Of a DNA stretch of 64,000 bases, positions 43,892 through 52,302 are shown one piece after another. The stretch is from a virus. The notes beneath the pieces were generated by a model. That model saw only the letters and a program-made list of their open reading frames with translations. It searched no databases and was not told the DNA's origin. Both the position numbers and the translations under genes were made by a program. The stretch lies in IMG/VR virus record IMGVR_UViG_3300047320_000285, positions 186,001-250,000 of that record; one strand, written 5' to 3'. The stretch's first letter is position 1; the number at the start of each line of letters is the position of its first letter.

Positions 43892-43942
43892 GGCATAAAA
43901 GCCGGGTGAGACGTGCTCACCCGGCCCTTCAGCCTTTATGCC
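43892..43942. terminator. Bidirectional terminator between convergent genes
   Basis: A 10-bp stem GCCGGGTGAG / CTCACCCGGC (43901-43925). GGCATAAAA on the left (43892-43900) serves the leftward gene and TTTATGCC on the right (43935-43942) the rightward one. The leftward gene's TAA stop lies inside the right-hand copy of the motif. Confidence 0.8.
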
Positions 43943-45036
43943 GTAATCCGGCTGGCAATCCCATCCAGTTCCAGCTCCACGTCACTGTACAGCTCGGCGG
44001 GTAGCAGGTTGCGGAAGAGATTGCTATTCTGGTACATACGAATCGTTTGCCTGAGTCGGTTGATTTCCTGACCGTTCTTGGCCATCCCGCTATTAATGCC
44101 GGTACGGGTCAGAAAGTCAATCGCCGGAAAGCGCGCCAGCCCCAAGGCCCAGACGACCTGACGGGTCGCAGCCATCTGTGGCACACTCATCACCCCCTGC
44201 ATATTGGGCTGATCCACGGCCGGGATATTGAACAACGTCTCCCCAAACGACTTGGTGACCCGATGCAGGTTATTCAATAGCGTGCTCTGGGTCGCATTGA
44301 GTTTCTGGCTGAAGTCGGTCACATAGAACGGATGCTTCTTCAGGGGTCCGCCCATCGGTGCCCCTTTGGCCAGATTGTTAATCCGGTTAAACAGCACGTA
44401 ATCCAGATGACTGGGCAGCATGTTGGGCAACACGTACATGTGGACAAACTGATTGATGCTGCGCGGTGACTCATCGTACAGTTGCGACAGATATTGCTCC
44501 CGTTGCCAGAAACTGCGATACTGCACCAGCAACATCGGCACGTTGATCGCAATCACGGCGACGCCTTCTTCCGCCCCGGTCTTGGTCCCATCGGGTAGCA
44601 GTAACTCCAGATCACTGCGAGGATGGCGCAAGACCCGGACCGGTCGTAGATGCTCCCAGTGTTTCTCGGCTTCAAACGGATCGAAGTCCGCCGTGTGAGC
44701 AATCAGGATCTCGTCACAGCCGGGCCCGTAGAAGGTCCCTTTAAATGGATGGCCGGAGGATAACGAGGACGTCATCTTCAGCGCCATGCTGAGGTTGAGC
44801 GAGAACAGGCCATCGACGTTATCGTAATAGCGCTCGATCGGCATGCTTTTGCCCACGGTGCTCGATTGCAGCAGGCGGATAATAAAGTGGTCGGACGCCA
44901 CCGCCATGGGCGCGCGGCGATAATATCGCATCACCTGTTCCAGATTCTTCTGGAGCCCGGTATGCAGGTAGTTCCAATTCGCGGCATACACTTTACCGGG
45001 ACTGGCAGTCAGGTCGAAGTCAAAGATCTGGTACAT
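43936..45036 (-). CDS. Unknown protein, possibly virion
   Basis: A 366-residue protein from ATG 45036 (MYQIFDFDLTASPGKV); a GTG lies 6 bases upstream. It has mixed secondary structure with no signal or membrane segment. The N-terminal FDFDLT resembles the first strand of HAD-like folds, but I cannot identify the remaining HAD motifs, so I do not assign it. It is a lone leftward gene among rightward ones. Function unknown. Confidence 0.78.
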   Translation of the reverse strand: MYQIFDFDLTASPGKVYAANWNYLHTGLQKNLEQVMRYYRRAPMAVASDHFIIRLLQSSTVGKSMPIERYYDNVDGLFSLNLSMALKMTSSLSSGHPFKGTFYGPGCDEILIAHTADFDPFEAEKHWEHLRPVRVLRHPRSDLELLLPDGTKTGAEEGVAVIAINVPMLLVQYRSFWQREQYLSQLYDESPRSINQFVHMYVLPNMLPSHLDYVLFNRINNLAKGAPMGGPLKKHPFYVTDFSQKLNATQSTLLNNLHRVTKSFGETLFNIPAVDQPNMQGVMSVPQMAATRQVVWALGLARFPAIDFLTRTGINSGMAKNGQEINRLRQTIRMYQNSNLFRNLLPAELYSDVELELDGIASRITA

Positions 45037-45164
45037 ACGCACGCATCCGGGTTAGTCGGTTTTAACATACGATGGTCCTTTATCCAGACCGATGGAAATT
45101 TACGTGTGCGGTACCACTTATGTGGAGACTACTCCATCTTAACCAAACAAGGAAGAACGAGATC

Positions 45165-46052
45165 ATGGGAAAACAATCCCGAGCGCTGAATCGCGCCAAG
45201 GCAGCCGCACCTGTGTTGCCGCCGTCCCAGACGTTGTCCGAAGAACAAATGGCGGAACTGCGTGCCAAGCACCAGCGTCAGCAGCGTTTCAACGGCTTCG
45301 TGCAGAAACGCCCGACCCCGGTCTACTGGCAGCCGGTGATGCAGCATCTGGCCACGCTGGATAAAGTGGCGGACGTGCGTTGGACCGACGACACGCTCAA
45401 GACGCTGATCGACGACCAAGTGGTGCACGGTTTGCTGAGCGGCAATATCACTGTCTACAAGGCACGTGATGTCGCCACCGGCAGTCTGCTCACGCAGTAC
45501 AGCGTCAAGCAAGCGTACCCGAAGCCGCGTTGGCCGATCTATCCGGCCGGTCTGCAATTGCAGATCGAGATGAACAAGCAGCAGCATCTGGAACGCATGC
45601 GCCCGCTGTTCAACGGTGAAGTGCTCAAGCATGGCCGTCTGAATATTCCGGCGTATTTCGCTGCGCTCGAACAGATCCGCATGAACGACGAAGCGAAAGC
45701 CAAGGCACTGGAAGAAGCCCGTTCGATCGGCGACGGCGGTAAGGACATTGCGGCGCGTATCGCGGCCGGTGACGTCGAATTCGCTGAAGCCGAGATCACC
45801 ACGCAGTACGGTGAAGGGGTGCCGGCGTTCATCGAGCAGGTCCTGAACGAGACCAAACTTCCGAATGGTCTCGTGCAAGTCGAGACCAAGAAGGTCGAAG
45901 AAGTACTGGTCGATCCCCAAGATCCGGTCGCGACCGGTCTGGCGCTCGAACGGCAAGCCGACGTCGATGCGACGTTTGAAGGCGCGCAACTCGCTGCTGG
46001 CGGTATCAAAGACGCCATCGAAGAAGGATTGAAGCTGTCGTCGGAGCAGTAA
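45165..46052 (+). CDS. Probable abundant protein of unknown function
   Basis: A 295-residue protein with AAGGAAGA before the ATG. The N-terminal 50 residues are Ala/Pro/Arg/Gln-rich and probably disordered. A central domain has beta stretches (NGNITVYKARDVATG-like layout), and the C-terminus is acidic and helical. Codon use is biased as in highly expressed genes. No family recognised. The homing-endonuclease-like gene lies between it and the probable chimallin gene. Confidence 0.8.
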   Translation: MGKQSRALNRAKAAAPVLPPSQTLSEEQMAELRAKHQRQQRFNGFVQKRPTPVYWQPVMQHLATLDKVADVRWTDDTLKTLIDDQVVHGLLSGNITVYKARDVATGSLLTQYSVKQAYPKPRWPIYPAGLQLQIEMNKQQHLERMRPLFNGEVLKHGRLNIPAYFAALEQIRMNDEAKAKALEEARSIGDGGKDIAARIAAGDVEFAEAEITTQYGEGVPAFIEQVLNETKLPNGLVQVETKKVEEVLVDPQDPVATGLALERQADVDATFEGAQLAAGGIKDAIEEGLKLSSEQ

Positions 46053-46193
46053 CGTCGTCGTTCTGTAAATTTTTACACAGCGATCCCTATGGTATAGGAA
46101 GGACTACATCGCCTTCCAAACTCGACCACGTGACAGGCGGGGTCGGGGTAGGCAGTCATGATGTTGTCCTATTCCGTTGAAGAGATTTGAGGG

Positions 46194-46838
46194 ATGAAAA
46201 CGAATGAACAGGTTACTGCATGTATCGCTCGTGGCTATCCTGAGACAGACGCAGAAGCATGGTATCGGAAGTTCGTGGTACAGCGTAGCCATGCTCAGCA
46301 ACGCGGGATCGGTAGGGATCTGACATTCGAGCAGTATCTTAGTTTGGCTAAGGAATCCGGTCTGGAGAATCCAGCCATGATCGGCAAAAGCGACGGTTGT
46401 TACCATCTTGCACGTATTGAAGATGCGGGTGATTACACGCTTAGTAATTGTCGTTTCATTCCTGCTGAACATAATCGTCTTGAGGCGGTTGAGAATGGTC
46501 GATACGCAGAAGGTCAGCAATGGCGCGTTGGTCAAACAAAGGAGACGTCTGAAACAATCAGACGAATGGCAGAAACCAAAACTGGGAGAACGAAAGTCTC
46601 TCACCAAGGGATCGCCACTCAGGCGGATAAGCTTGCAAAAGAGTTTGTCCTAAAGGCTCCGGATGGAACTGTTCATCGGGGGAAGAATGTCGTAGAGTTC
46701 TGCAGGGAGCATGGTCTCCAACACAGTAATCTTTACGGTGTCTTCTCCGGAAAAAAGAACCATCATAAAGGCTGGACTGGTCACTACGTGAGTAGCAGCC
46801 AAGAAAGCTGTGATCAAGAAAATCTCAATCCCATATAA
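46194..46838 (+). CDS. HNH/NUMOD-type homing endonuclease-like protein (paralogue 2)
   Basis: A 214-residue paralogue of the protein at 32491. Shared features are the HNH-like half (YHLARIEDAGDYTLSNCRF then EHNR), the segment GQTKET, and the NUMOD-type C-terminus (LKAPDGTVHRGKNVVEFC and HHKGW). A GAGG lies just before the ATG. The gene is visibly more AT-rich than its neighbours, consistent with recent transfer. It is inserted directly upstream of the probable chimallin gene. Its stop codon overlaps a CATATAAT motif that may be that gene's promoter. Confidence 0.78.
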   Translation: MKTNEQVTACIARGYPETDAEAWYRKFVVQRSHAQQRGIGRDLTFEQYLSLAKESGLENPAMIGKSDGCYHLARIEDAGDYTLSNCRFIPAEHNRLEAVENGRYAEGQQWRVGQTKETSETIRRMAETKTGRTKVSHQGIATQADKLAKEFVLKAPDGTVHRGKNVVEFCREHGLQHSNLYGVFSGKKNHHKGWTGHYVSSSQESCDQENLNPI

Positions 46839-46839
46839 T
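46832..46839 (+). promoter_or_regulatory. Early-promoter-like motif CATATAAT
   Basis: CATATAAT lies 72 bases before the probable chimallin ATG and overlaps the end of the homing-endonuclease-like gene. Confidence 0.45.
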
Positions 46840-46910
46840 CTCTTAGTGCGGGACATGGAAATCGCACACTACACGTGTATTGTGAAACTATTTCAGAACA
46901 AGGAATGATC

Positions 46911-48851
46911 ATGGCAGTCGAACACGACAACAATGGCGGCAACGGCAAGCAAGAAACGGCGATTGGCGCCGCTATGAGTGAGTCGATGGCCCGTCAGGAA
47001 CAACAACGTAATACCAACAGTAATCAAGGAGCCCGCATGAACCAGCCCGAATCGAATCGCCAGCGTTTCTCTTTCCGCACGCCTGGCCGTATCCTGAACA
47101 CCCACATCGCGCGCTCGCCGATGTCGGAAGTGCTCGTCAAGCTCGAGACCAAGTTCAAGGAATTCTATCAACCGTACCTCGGCGATCTGGCCATCAAGCT
47201 GATCTCGCTGGACGTGAACACGGTCACCGAAATCACGCAGTCGGTGCTGATCGTCGCTGCGCGCCGCAAGGCCGACGAAGGCGATGCCGTCGCGTACCAC
47301 ACGCTGATCCTCGACGGCACGGGCGGCGAGCTGCAGAACCGTTTCGACAACTGGCAAGGCGTGCAGTACGAAATCAAGCGTCTGCCGTCGGACGTGTGGG
47401 ATCGCAAGCTGCGCGACTTCGTGCGTCAGGAAGTCGGTCGTCAAACCGGCAGCGACAACCTGATCGAAATGGATTCGTGCGTGATTCCGCGCGACTTCCC
47501 GTTCGACGACGCTGAAGCCAGCAAGGCCCTGCAGCAAATGGTCGCCGCCAACGCGCTGATCGCGGACAACACGCAGCTCGAAGCCGACGACAAGGACTTC
47601 CCGGACCTGAACCTCGCTGACGCGCAGAACGACTCGCTGCTGTCGACGCGCGTGCTGTTCAACGACGCGCCGACGACCAACATCGTCAACAAGCCGGTGC
47701 GGGCGGACATCAACATCCGCATGACGGCCGCCGGCACGCAGCAATCGCAGAATCCGGACCGTGTCACGGACGTCGCTGGTATCTCGGCGTTCCTCGACGT
47801 GATCCTGTTGCGCGATCCGGCTGCAATCTTCAACCCGGGCTTCGGTCAGCAGTACGCCGCGTTCGGTCAGCAGCAGCAACAACGCCCGCCGCTGTACGGC
47901 GCGCACATGGTCATCACGAGCATGGAAACGGCGCAGCTGCAAACCACGGCCGCGCAGGAACTGGCCCTCGTGCAAGCGATGATGCTGCGTCAGGACAACC
48001 TGTGGACGGGTGGCTTCATGCCGCGCCCGTACGACAAGGACGTCGATCTGCGTGACATCGGCGCGTTGGGCTACGAAGCCAAGCTCGAAGTCGACGAACA
48101 AGGCAACGGCAAGCGCATCGACACCAAGTCGGATCGCTTCCGTCCGGAACTGTTCGGCGGCCTGATGACGTTGCTGTTCGAACCGGGTCTGGCCGTGTCG
48201 CTGGACGTCTCGGATGCAGGTCCCGATACGTGGTACAACGGCGTGTTTGCCCAAGCCGCATGGGGTAGCCAGAACGCTAACGCGGAAATCATCCGCTCGG
48301 CGATGACGCTGTCCAACGGTCTGTTCGCGGACATCTACAAGCAGATGGGTGGTACGGGCCGCGTGGTCGACGCCAAGGAAAACAAGATCCACCTCGGCAC
48401 GATGCGCGCACCGGACGGTTCGGTGGTCGACATCCGTTGCGGCGATTCGTACCTCGCCGTGGCGAACATGATTGGCGACAAGGATCTGTCGGTGCTGCAA
48501 ACGTACTCGGACACGCACCTCGCGACGAACATCCCGCTGCCGGTGCGTCTGGCCGAGCGTGCGCGGATCCTGACGAAGCTGTTCAACCCGTCGTTCGAAG
48601 GTTACGCGACGCGTTGCACGTTCGAAGCGAAGTTCCTCGACGCGCTGGCAGAAGCTTGCCACCAAGCGGGTCTGTCGCTGCGTCCGCAAATGCCGAACAC
48701 CGGCTACGCGACGCGCGAGCGTGCAACGGCGCAGTTCGCCGGCGCCATGCTCATGGGCGGCAACAACGCATCGGGCCTCTTCACGAGCGGCTTCGGTCAG
48801 CAACAACAGTCGTTCGGCGGCAATCGCTCGTACGGTCGTTGGGGCGCGTAA
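46911..48851 (+). CDS. chmA: Chimallin-like phage nucleus shell protein (probable; phiKZ gp54-like)
   Basis: A 646-residue protein from ATG 46911 with AAGGAA upstream. The first 45 or so residues are polar and disordered. A long folded core follows, then a Gln/Gly-rich tail (SGFGQQQQSFGGNRSYGRWG). Chimallins are about 600-630 residues with disordered termini that clip neighbouring subunits into a sheet around phage DNA. The gene shows the strongest codon bias in the window, and the next gene is a nonvirion RNAP beta' subunit, as phiKZ gp54 precedes gp55. I recognise the family by length, composition, expression signs and synteny rather than motif. A major capsid protein is the main alternative. 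Confidence 0.72.
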   Translation: MAVEHDNNGGNGKQETAIGAAMSESMARQEQQRNTNSNQGARMNQPESNRQRFSFRTPGRILNTHIARSPMSEVLVKLETKFKEFYQPYLGDLAIKLISLDVNTVTEITQSVLIVAARRKADEGDAVAYHTLILDGTGGELQNRFDNWQGVQYEIKRLPSDVWDRKLRDFVRQEVGRQTGSDNLIEMDSCVIPRDFPFDDAEASKALQQMVAANALIADNTQLEADDKDFPDLNLADAQNDSLLSTRVLFNDAPTTNIVNKPVRADINIRMTAAGTQQSQNPDRVTDVAGISAFLDVILLRDPAAIFNPGFGQQYAAFGQQQQQRPPLYGAHMVITSMETAQLQTTAAQELALVQAMMLRQDNLWTGGFMPRPYDKDVDLRDIGALGYEAKLEVDEQGNGKRIDTKSDRFRPELFGGLMTLLFEPGLAVSLDVSDAGPDTWYNGVFAQAAWGSQNANAEIIRSAMTLSNGLFADIYKQMGGTGRVVDAKENKIHLGTMRAPDGSVVDIRCGDSYLAVANMIGDKDLSVLQTYSDTHLATNIPLPVRLAERARILTKLFNPSFEGYATRCTFEAKFLDALAEACHQAGLSLRPQMPNTGYATRERATAQFAGAMLMGGNNASGLFTSGFGQQQQSFGGNRSYGRWGA

Positions 48852-48893
48852 GTTCCATCGGCAGGGCTAGGGTCACCTAGTCCAAGGACGATG

Positions 48894-48929
48894 GAGGGAG
48901 AGACTTCGGTCTCTCCCTCTTTCTTTTTT
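48894..48929 (+). terminator. Strong terminator after chimallin-like gene
   Basis: An 11-bp stem GAGGGAGAGAC / GTCTCTCCCTC with a TTCG loop (48894-48919), then TTTCTTTTTTT. Confidence 0.88.
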
Positions 48930-48954
48930 TCCTTTCGCTGATGGAGAATCGAAG

Positions 48955-50439
48955 ATGGGGATCCGTCTCGAACCCGAAAACTTCGACCTGATGTATCGCA
49001 GTCTGTCGAAGCCACCCAAGATAGTCAACGATATCGTGGAGGCGTCGGAAAAGGATAAGTCGGCTTTAAACCGGTTGATCTATACCACGTATTCCGGTGA
49101 CCTGTTGTCGAATCTACCCAGTTGCGAGTGTGGTCATCTCGTCGGTGGGTACAACACGGGTGTATCCTGTCCGAAGTGCGGCTCGGAAGTTCAGCTGCAT
49201 GTCGAGCGGGAGATTGAACCGATCGCGTGGATTCGTGCGCCACATGGCGTGGCCGCATTGATTAACCCGATTATCTGGATGATGCTGCGTAAGCGTTTCA
49301 CGCGCAGTGGTTTTGAAGTGATTCGCTGGTTGTGTGACACGGACTATTCGCCCAAGATCAACATTCCGCCGGCGATGAAGGAAGTGGAAGCACTCGGACT
49401 GGAACGCGGCCTGAATAACTTCGTCACGCATTTTGACGAGTACATCACCAAGCTGATGAGCTTGCGTTCGTTTCGGGTGCGCAGCGCGATTGGCGATCCA
49501 CTGGAGTTGCTGATCCAGCAGTATCGGGATCGGATCTTCAGTCAGTGGATTCCAGCGCCGAACCGCACATTGCTGGTGGTGGAAGAATCGAATCTCGGGA
49601 AGTTTGTCGACCCGGTAATTCCGATTGCGGTCAACGCGATCCGCATCATGGCAGGCATCGACGCAAGTCTGAAGCCGTTGTCCGTGCGGACCAAGGAAAA
49701 CCGAACCGTCAAAGCGATTGTGTTGCTGGCGGACTTCTACGAGAAGTACTACAAGGAGGTGATGGCGAAGAAGGAGGGCGTGTTCCGCAAGCATGCTTTC
49801 GGTACGCGTAACCACTGGTCGTTCCGTGCGGTGATCTCGTCGATTACCCGTGCGCATAGCCCGAAGGAATTGCATATTCCGTGGGGCATTGGTGTCTCGG
49901 TGTTCAAGGTGCACCTGACCAGTAAGCTCAAACGTCGTGGTTATGGTCCGAACGCCGCTGAGGCGCTGCTCGCCACGTACGCTCAGAGCTATTCACCACT
50001 GCTCGATGAACTCTTCCAAGAGCTGATCAGCGAGTGTCCGTACATGGGTATCCCGTGTACCATCGTGCGACATCCGTCACTCGGCCGGGGTTCAATCCAG
50101 CAGCTCTTCATCACCCGGGTGAAGGGCATGTTTAACGAGCCGTGGGAAGTCGAAGTGCCGACCATTGGGCTGCCGATTACCATCGTGCGCTCGATGAATG
50201 CCGACTTTGATGGTGATCAGATTTCGGTGATCCTCACGTTGGACGTCGACACGACGGAAAAGCTGTCCCTGTTGCAACCGCACTACAATACGTACAGCAT
50301 GGCGGCTCCTCGCAAGATCAGCGGCAATCCGGCGATTCCCAAACCGGTTGTGGCGACCATTGCGAATGCGCTTCACGCCCACCATCCGGTGGATCCCGAG
50401 AAGCTTGCACGTATGAAGGCGGCTTTTAATCTGCAGTAA
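48955..50439 (+). CDS. Nonvirion RNA polymerase, beta' N-terminal-like subunit (phiKZ gp55-like)
   Basis: A 494-residue protein with two hallmarks of the beta' N-terminal half. The zinc-binding cysteines lie at residues 57, 59, 72 and 75 (CECG and CPKCG), and the catalytic NADFDGD has its aspartates in 417-421. It differs from the virion-type protein at 2684, which lacks the obvious cysteine cluster. Subunits for the rest of the enzyme are at 60328 and 62494. The nonvirion polymerase of phiKZ transcribes late genes. Position directly after the chimallin-like gene supports the gp55 equivalence. GGAG precedes the ATG. Confidence 0.88.
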   Translation: MGIRLEPENFDLMYRSLSKPPKIVNDIVEASEKDKSALNRLIYTTYSGDLLSNLPSCECGHLVGGYNTGVSCPKCGSEVQLHVEREIEPIAWIRAPHGVAALINPIIWMMLRKRFTRSGFEVIRWLCDTDYSPKINIPPAMKEVEALGLERGLNNFVTHFDEYITKLMSLRSFRVRSAIGDPLELLIQQYRDRIFSQWIPAPNRTLLVVEESNLGKFVDPVIPIAVNAIRIMAGIDASLKPLSVRTKENRTVKAIVLLADFYEKYYKEVMAKKEGVFRKHAFGTRNHWSFRAVISSITRAHSPKELHIPWGIGVSVFKVHLTSKLKRRGYGPNAAEALLATYAQSYSPLLDELFQELISECPYMGIPCTIVRHPSLGRGSIQQLFITRVKGMFNEPWEVEVPTIGLPITIVRSMNADFDGDQISVILTLDVDTTEKLSLLQPHYNTYSMAAPRKISGNPAIPKPVVATIANALHAHHPVDPEKLARMKAAFNLQ

Positions 50440-50457
50440 CTAAACAAGGAGGGCGAG

Positions 50458-51093
50458 ATGGTCCAAGTGGTAAGTGGTGGCGTTGCGGAGTTCAACGCGC
50501 TCGCTTATCAGGAACGTCATCCGACCACCATCAACTTCTTACAGTCGCAGTTCGACACCGCACGCACAGCCTTTACCGAGGCTGGGCAGCGTTTCATGTC
50601 GGGGGCGAAAGAACTGTTTGAACGTTTCAATGGTGATGAGGCGTTGCGAAGAGCGCGCGCTTTGGCGCGAACGGTGAAAAATGCGTTCCAGCGCAATGAG
50701 ATACGAAGTATCTTCGACTTGGCAGGGGTGCAAGCCGCTAATCAAGTCATGCAGCGCTGGATCATGGCGAATCCCAATATTCGTCAACCGTACTTCGATC
50801 AACGCGTGGACGGCTATTCTGATACGTATGTTGACATGCGTCCCGGCTGTATCGGTGACGATCATTACGATTACCAGCTCGTGATGAACGGCATGGTGCA
50901 GGAAGTTCCGGCGACGGAGGACGACGACGAAGATGGCTGGAAGGCCTCGTTCTATTTCACGGACATCGAAGAGGGTGATCGTGAGCTGGATGTGAGCGAG
51001 CAAGTCGATATTATCTCGACATGGCAGTATGTCGACGCGATCATGAAGATCGGCGAAGACGATCCGACCAATCAACGGGGCGGTAAGTTGTAA
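50458..51093 (+). CDS. Unknown protein downstream of RNAP subunit
   Basis: A 211-residue protein with AAGGAGG before the ATG, 18 bases after the polymerase subunit and probably cotranscribed. A helical, Arg/Ala-rich first half is followed by an acidic second half (QEVPATEDDDEDGWKASF). No motif recognised. A long-stem terminator with a TTTATGCTC tail follows. Confidence 0.8.
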   Translation: MVQVVSGGVAEFNALAYQERHPTTINFLQSQFDTARTAFTEAGQRFMSGAKELFERFNGDEALRRARALARTVKNAFQRNEIRSIFDLAGVQAANQVMQRWIMANPNIRQPYFDQRVDGYSDTYVDMRPGCIGDDHYDYQLVMNGMVQEVPATEDDDEDGWKASFYFTDIEEGDRELDVSEQVDIISTWQYVDAIMKIGEDDPTNQRGGKL

Positions 51094-51105
51094 CAAGGAG
51101 AGGCG

Positions 51106-51152
51106 CTGATCGGGTCCTTCGGGGCTCGGTCAGGTCTTTATGCTCTTTTTTC
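51106..51152 (+). terminator. 12-bp hairpin + TTTATGCTC terminator
   Basis: CTGATCGGGTCC, TTCG, GGGCTCGGTCAG (51106-51133, with GU pairs), then GTCTTTATGCTC and a T run. Confidence 0.8.
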
Positions 51153-51199
51153 TTTGTTGCCGGATCATATGTCCAGTCCGCTAACCGAGGAATCCTATC

Positions 51200-51622
51200 A
51201 TGGCTAATGCCCCTGCGCCCACCATGAGTGACCGGGGTTGGGTTACCAATCCGGGCGAGAAAGCCGACTTTTTGCTGTCATGGTTCTATGAATCTGACGC
51301 CGCCCAGACTTACATCTACAAGGGCAAGGTGCTGAACATCCAGAACCTGCTCGAACGTTACGGCAGCGACATCAGTGCGATTGTCACCGAAATGCAACAA
51401 GGCTTGGAAGCCTACTTCCAGTCCTATTACGATGCCGCGATCGTGCAGGTTACCGCCAACGATGATCCGAGTATCAATCCGTCCAATGCGATTACCTTGA
51501 CGGTGGCCGCGCAGGTCAAACAAAACGGCGAGACCTATTCCGTGTCGGGTTTGGTCCAGCAGGTGAATTCACGCTTTGTGCGGGTGACCAATTACGTGAA
51601 TACGGGTGTGCTCGCTAATTAA
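51200..51622 (+). CDS. Small virion-like protein of unknown function
   Basis: A 140-residue protein with GAGGAAT upstream. It begins with a short disordered segment (MANAPAPTMSDRG), then a helical region, then a beta-rich half (ITLTVAAQVKQNGETYSV) of the kind common in small baseplate or connector proteins. The next gene starts 11 bases after its stop. Function unknown. Confidence 0.78.
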   Translation: MANAPAPTMSDRGWVTNPGEKADFLLSWFYESDAAQTYIYKGKVLNIQNLLERYGSDISAIVTEMQQGLEAYFQSYYDAAIVQVTANDDPSINPSNAITLTVAAQVKQNGETYSVSGLVQQVNSRFVRVTNYVNTGVLAN

Positions 51623-51633
51623 GGAACTGATCA

Positions 51634-52302
51634 ATGTCTAATACTCCGGTACCCAACTTTGCCCGCCAATGGCTTTCGCAAGGGGTGGAATTCGATGAAA
51701 ACAAGAAGTCGGGGGACTTTATCCGGGAGATTGCCGATCAGCTGCAGCCGGCGCTCGACGATCTCACGGCCCGACTGGAAGAAGTCAAGTTCCAGTACGT
51801 GTTCCTGCCGTGGTTCGCAGGCGACGAGGACTTGCGCTATTTCAAGACCGATCGCCAAGGCAAGGCTCACGACAAAGCGGTCGCCATGTGGATCGGCATT
51901 GCGGGCTCGGCGTTTAATTCGGTGGAGATTACCGATAACAAAACCGGTGAAATTTTGTTCATCGTGCCCCCATTGTGTGACCGAGAGGCGGTGATTCCGG
52001 CCGCCAAGGACGCCAAGACCGGGTCGATTTACAACATGGTCCTGACCATGCAGCAACTGCGCAACGTCAGTTCGGTGCATGCCCGGCATTTCTTCGAACA
52101 CGAAGTCAGCAAGCGAGCGATGGGCATGTTCAAACCCGACCATCTGCTGAAGTTTGTGCGCACTTGGAACGACATCTTTGCACGTTATGGGCGCCCTCCT
52201 CTGCTGGAGTTGCCCGGCGATACGACGGCTCACACTGCGGAAGGAATGAATAATGGAGCAAACGCTGTCTCCCAGTCCGACGACGATTGGGAGCTACTCT
52301 GA
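51634..52302 (+). CDS. Unknown protein overlapping the SbcD-like gene
   Basis: A 222-residue protein with AAGGAAC before the ATG. It has mixed alpha/beta content with no motif I recognise. The last 25 residues are polar and acidic (NNGANAVSQSDDDWELL) and overlap the SbcD-like gene by 50 bases in another frame. Likely cotranscribed with its neighbours. Confidence 0.78.
   Translation: MSNTPVPNFARQWLSQGVEFDENKKSGDFIREIADQLQPALDDLTARLEEVKFQYVFLPWFAGDEDLRYFKTDRQGKAHDKAVAMWIGIAGSAFNSVEITDNKTGEILFIVPPLCDREAVIPAAKDAKTGSIYNMVLTMQQLRNVSSVHARHFFEHEVSKRAMGMFKPDHLLKFVRTWNDIFARYGRPPLLELPGDTTAHTAEGMNNGANAVSQSDDDWELL

Noticed and set aside
43936-45036. HAD-family phosphatase because of an N-terminal FDFDLT
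   Set aside because: The remaining HAD motifs are not visible, so the resemblance is probably chance.
46893-48806. A 637-codon minus-strand frame
   Set aside because: Antisense to the chimallin-like gene; Arg/Val/His-rich shadow of strongly biased codons.
46911-48851. Major capsid protein as identity of the abundant 646-residue protein
   Set aside because: Not excluded, but adjacency to the RNAP beta' N-terminal gene, early-type promoter motif and disordered clip-like ends favour chimallin.
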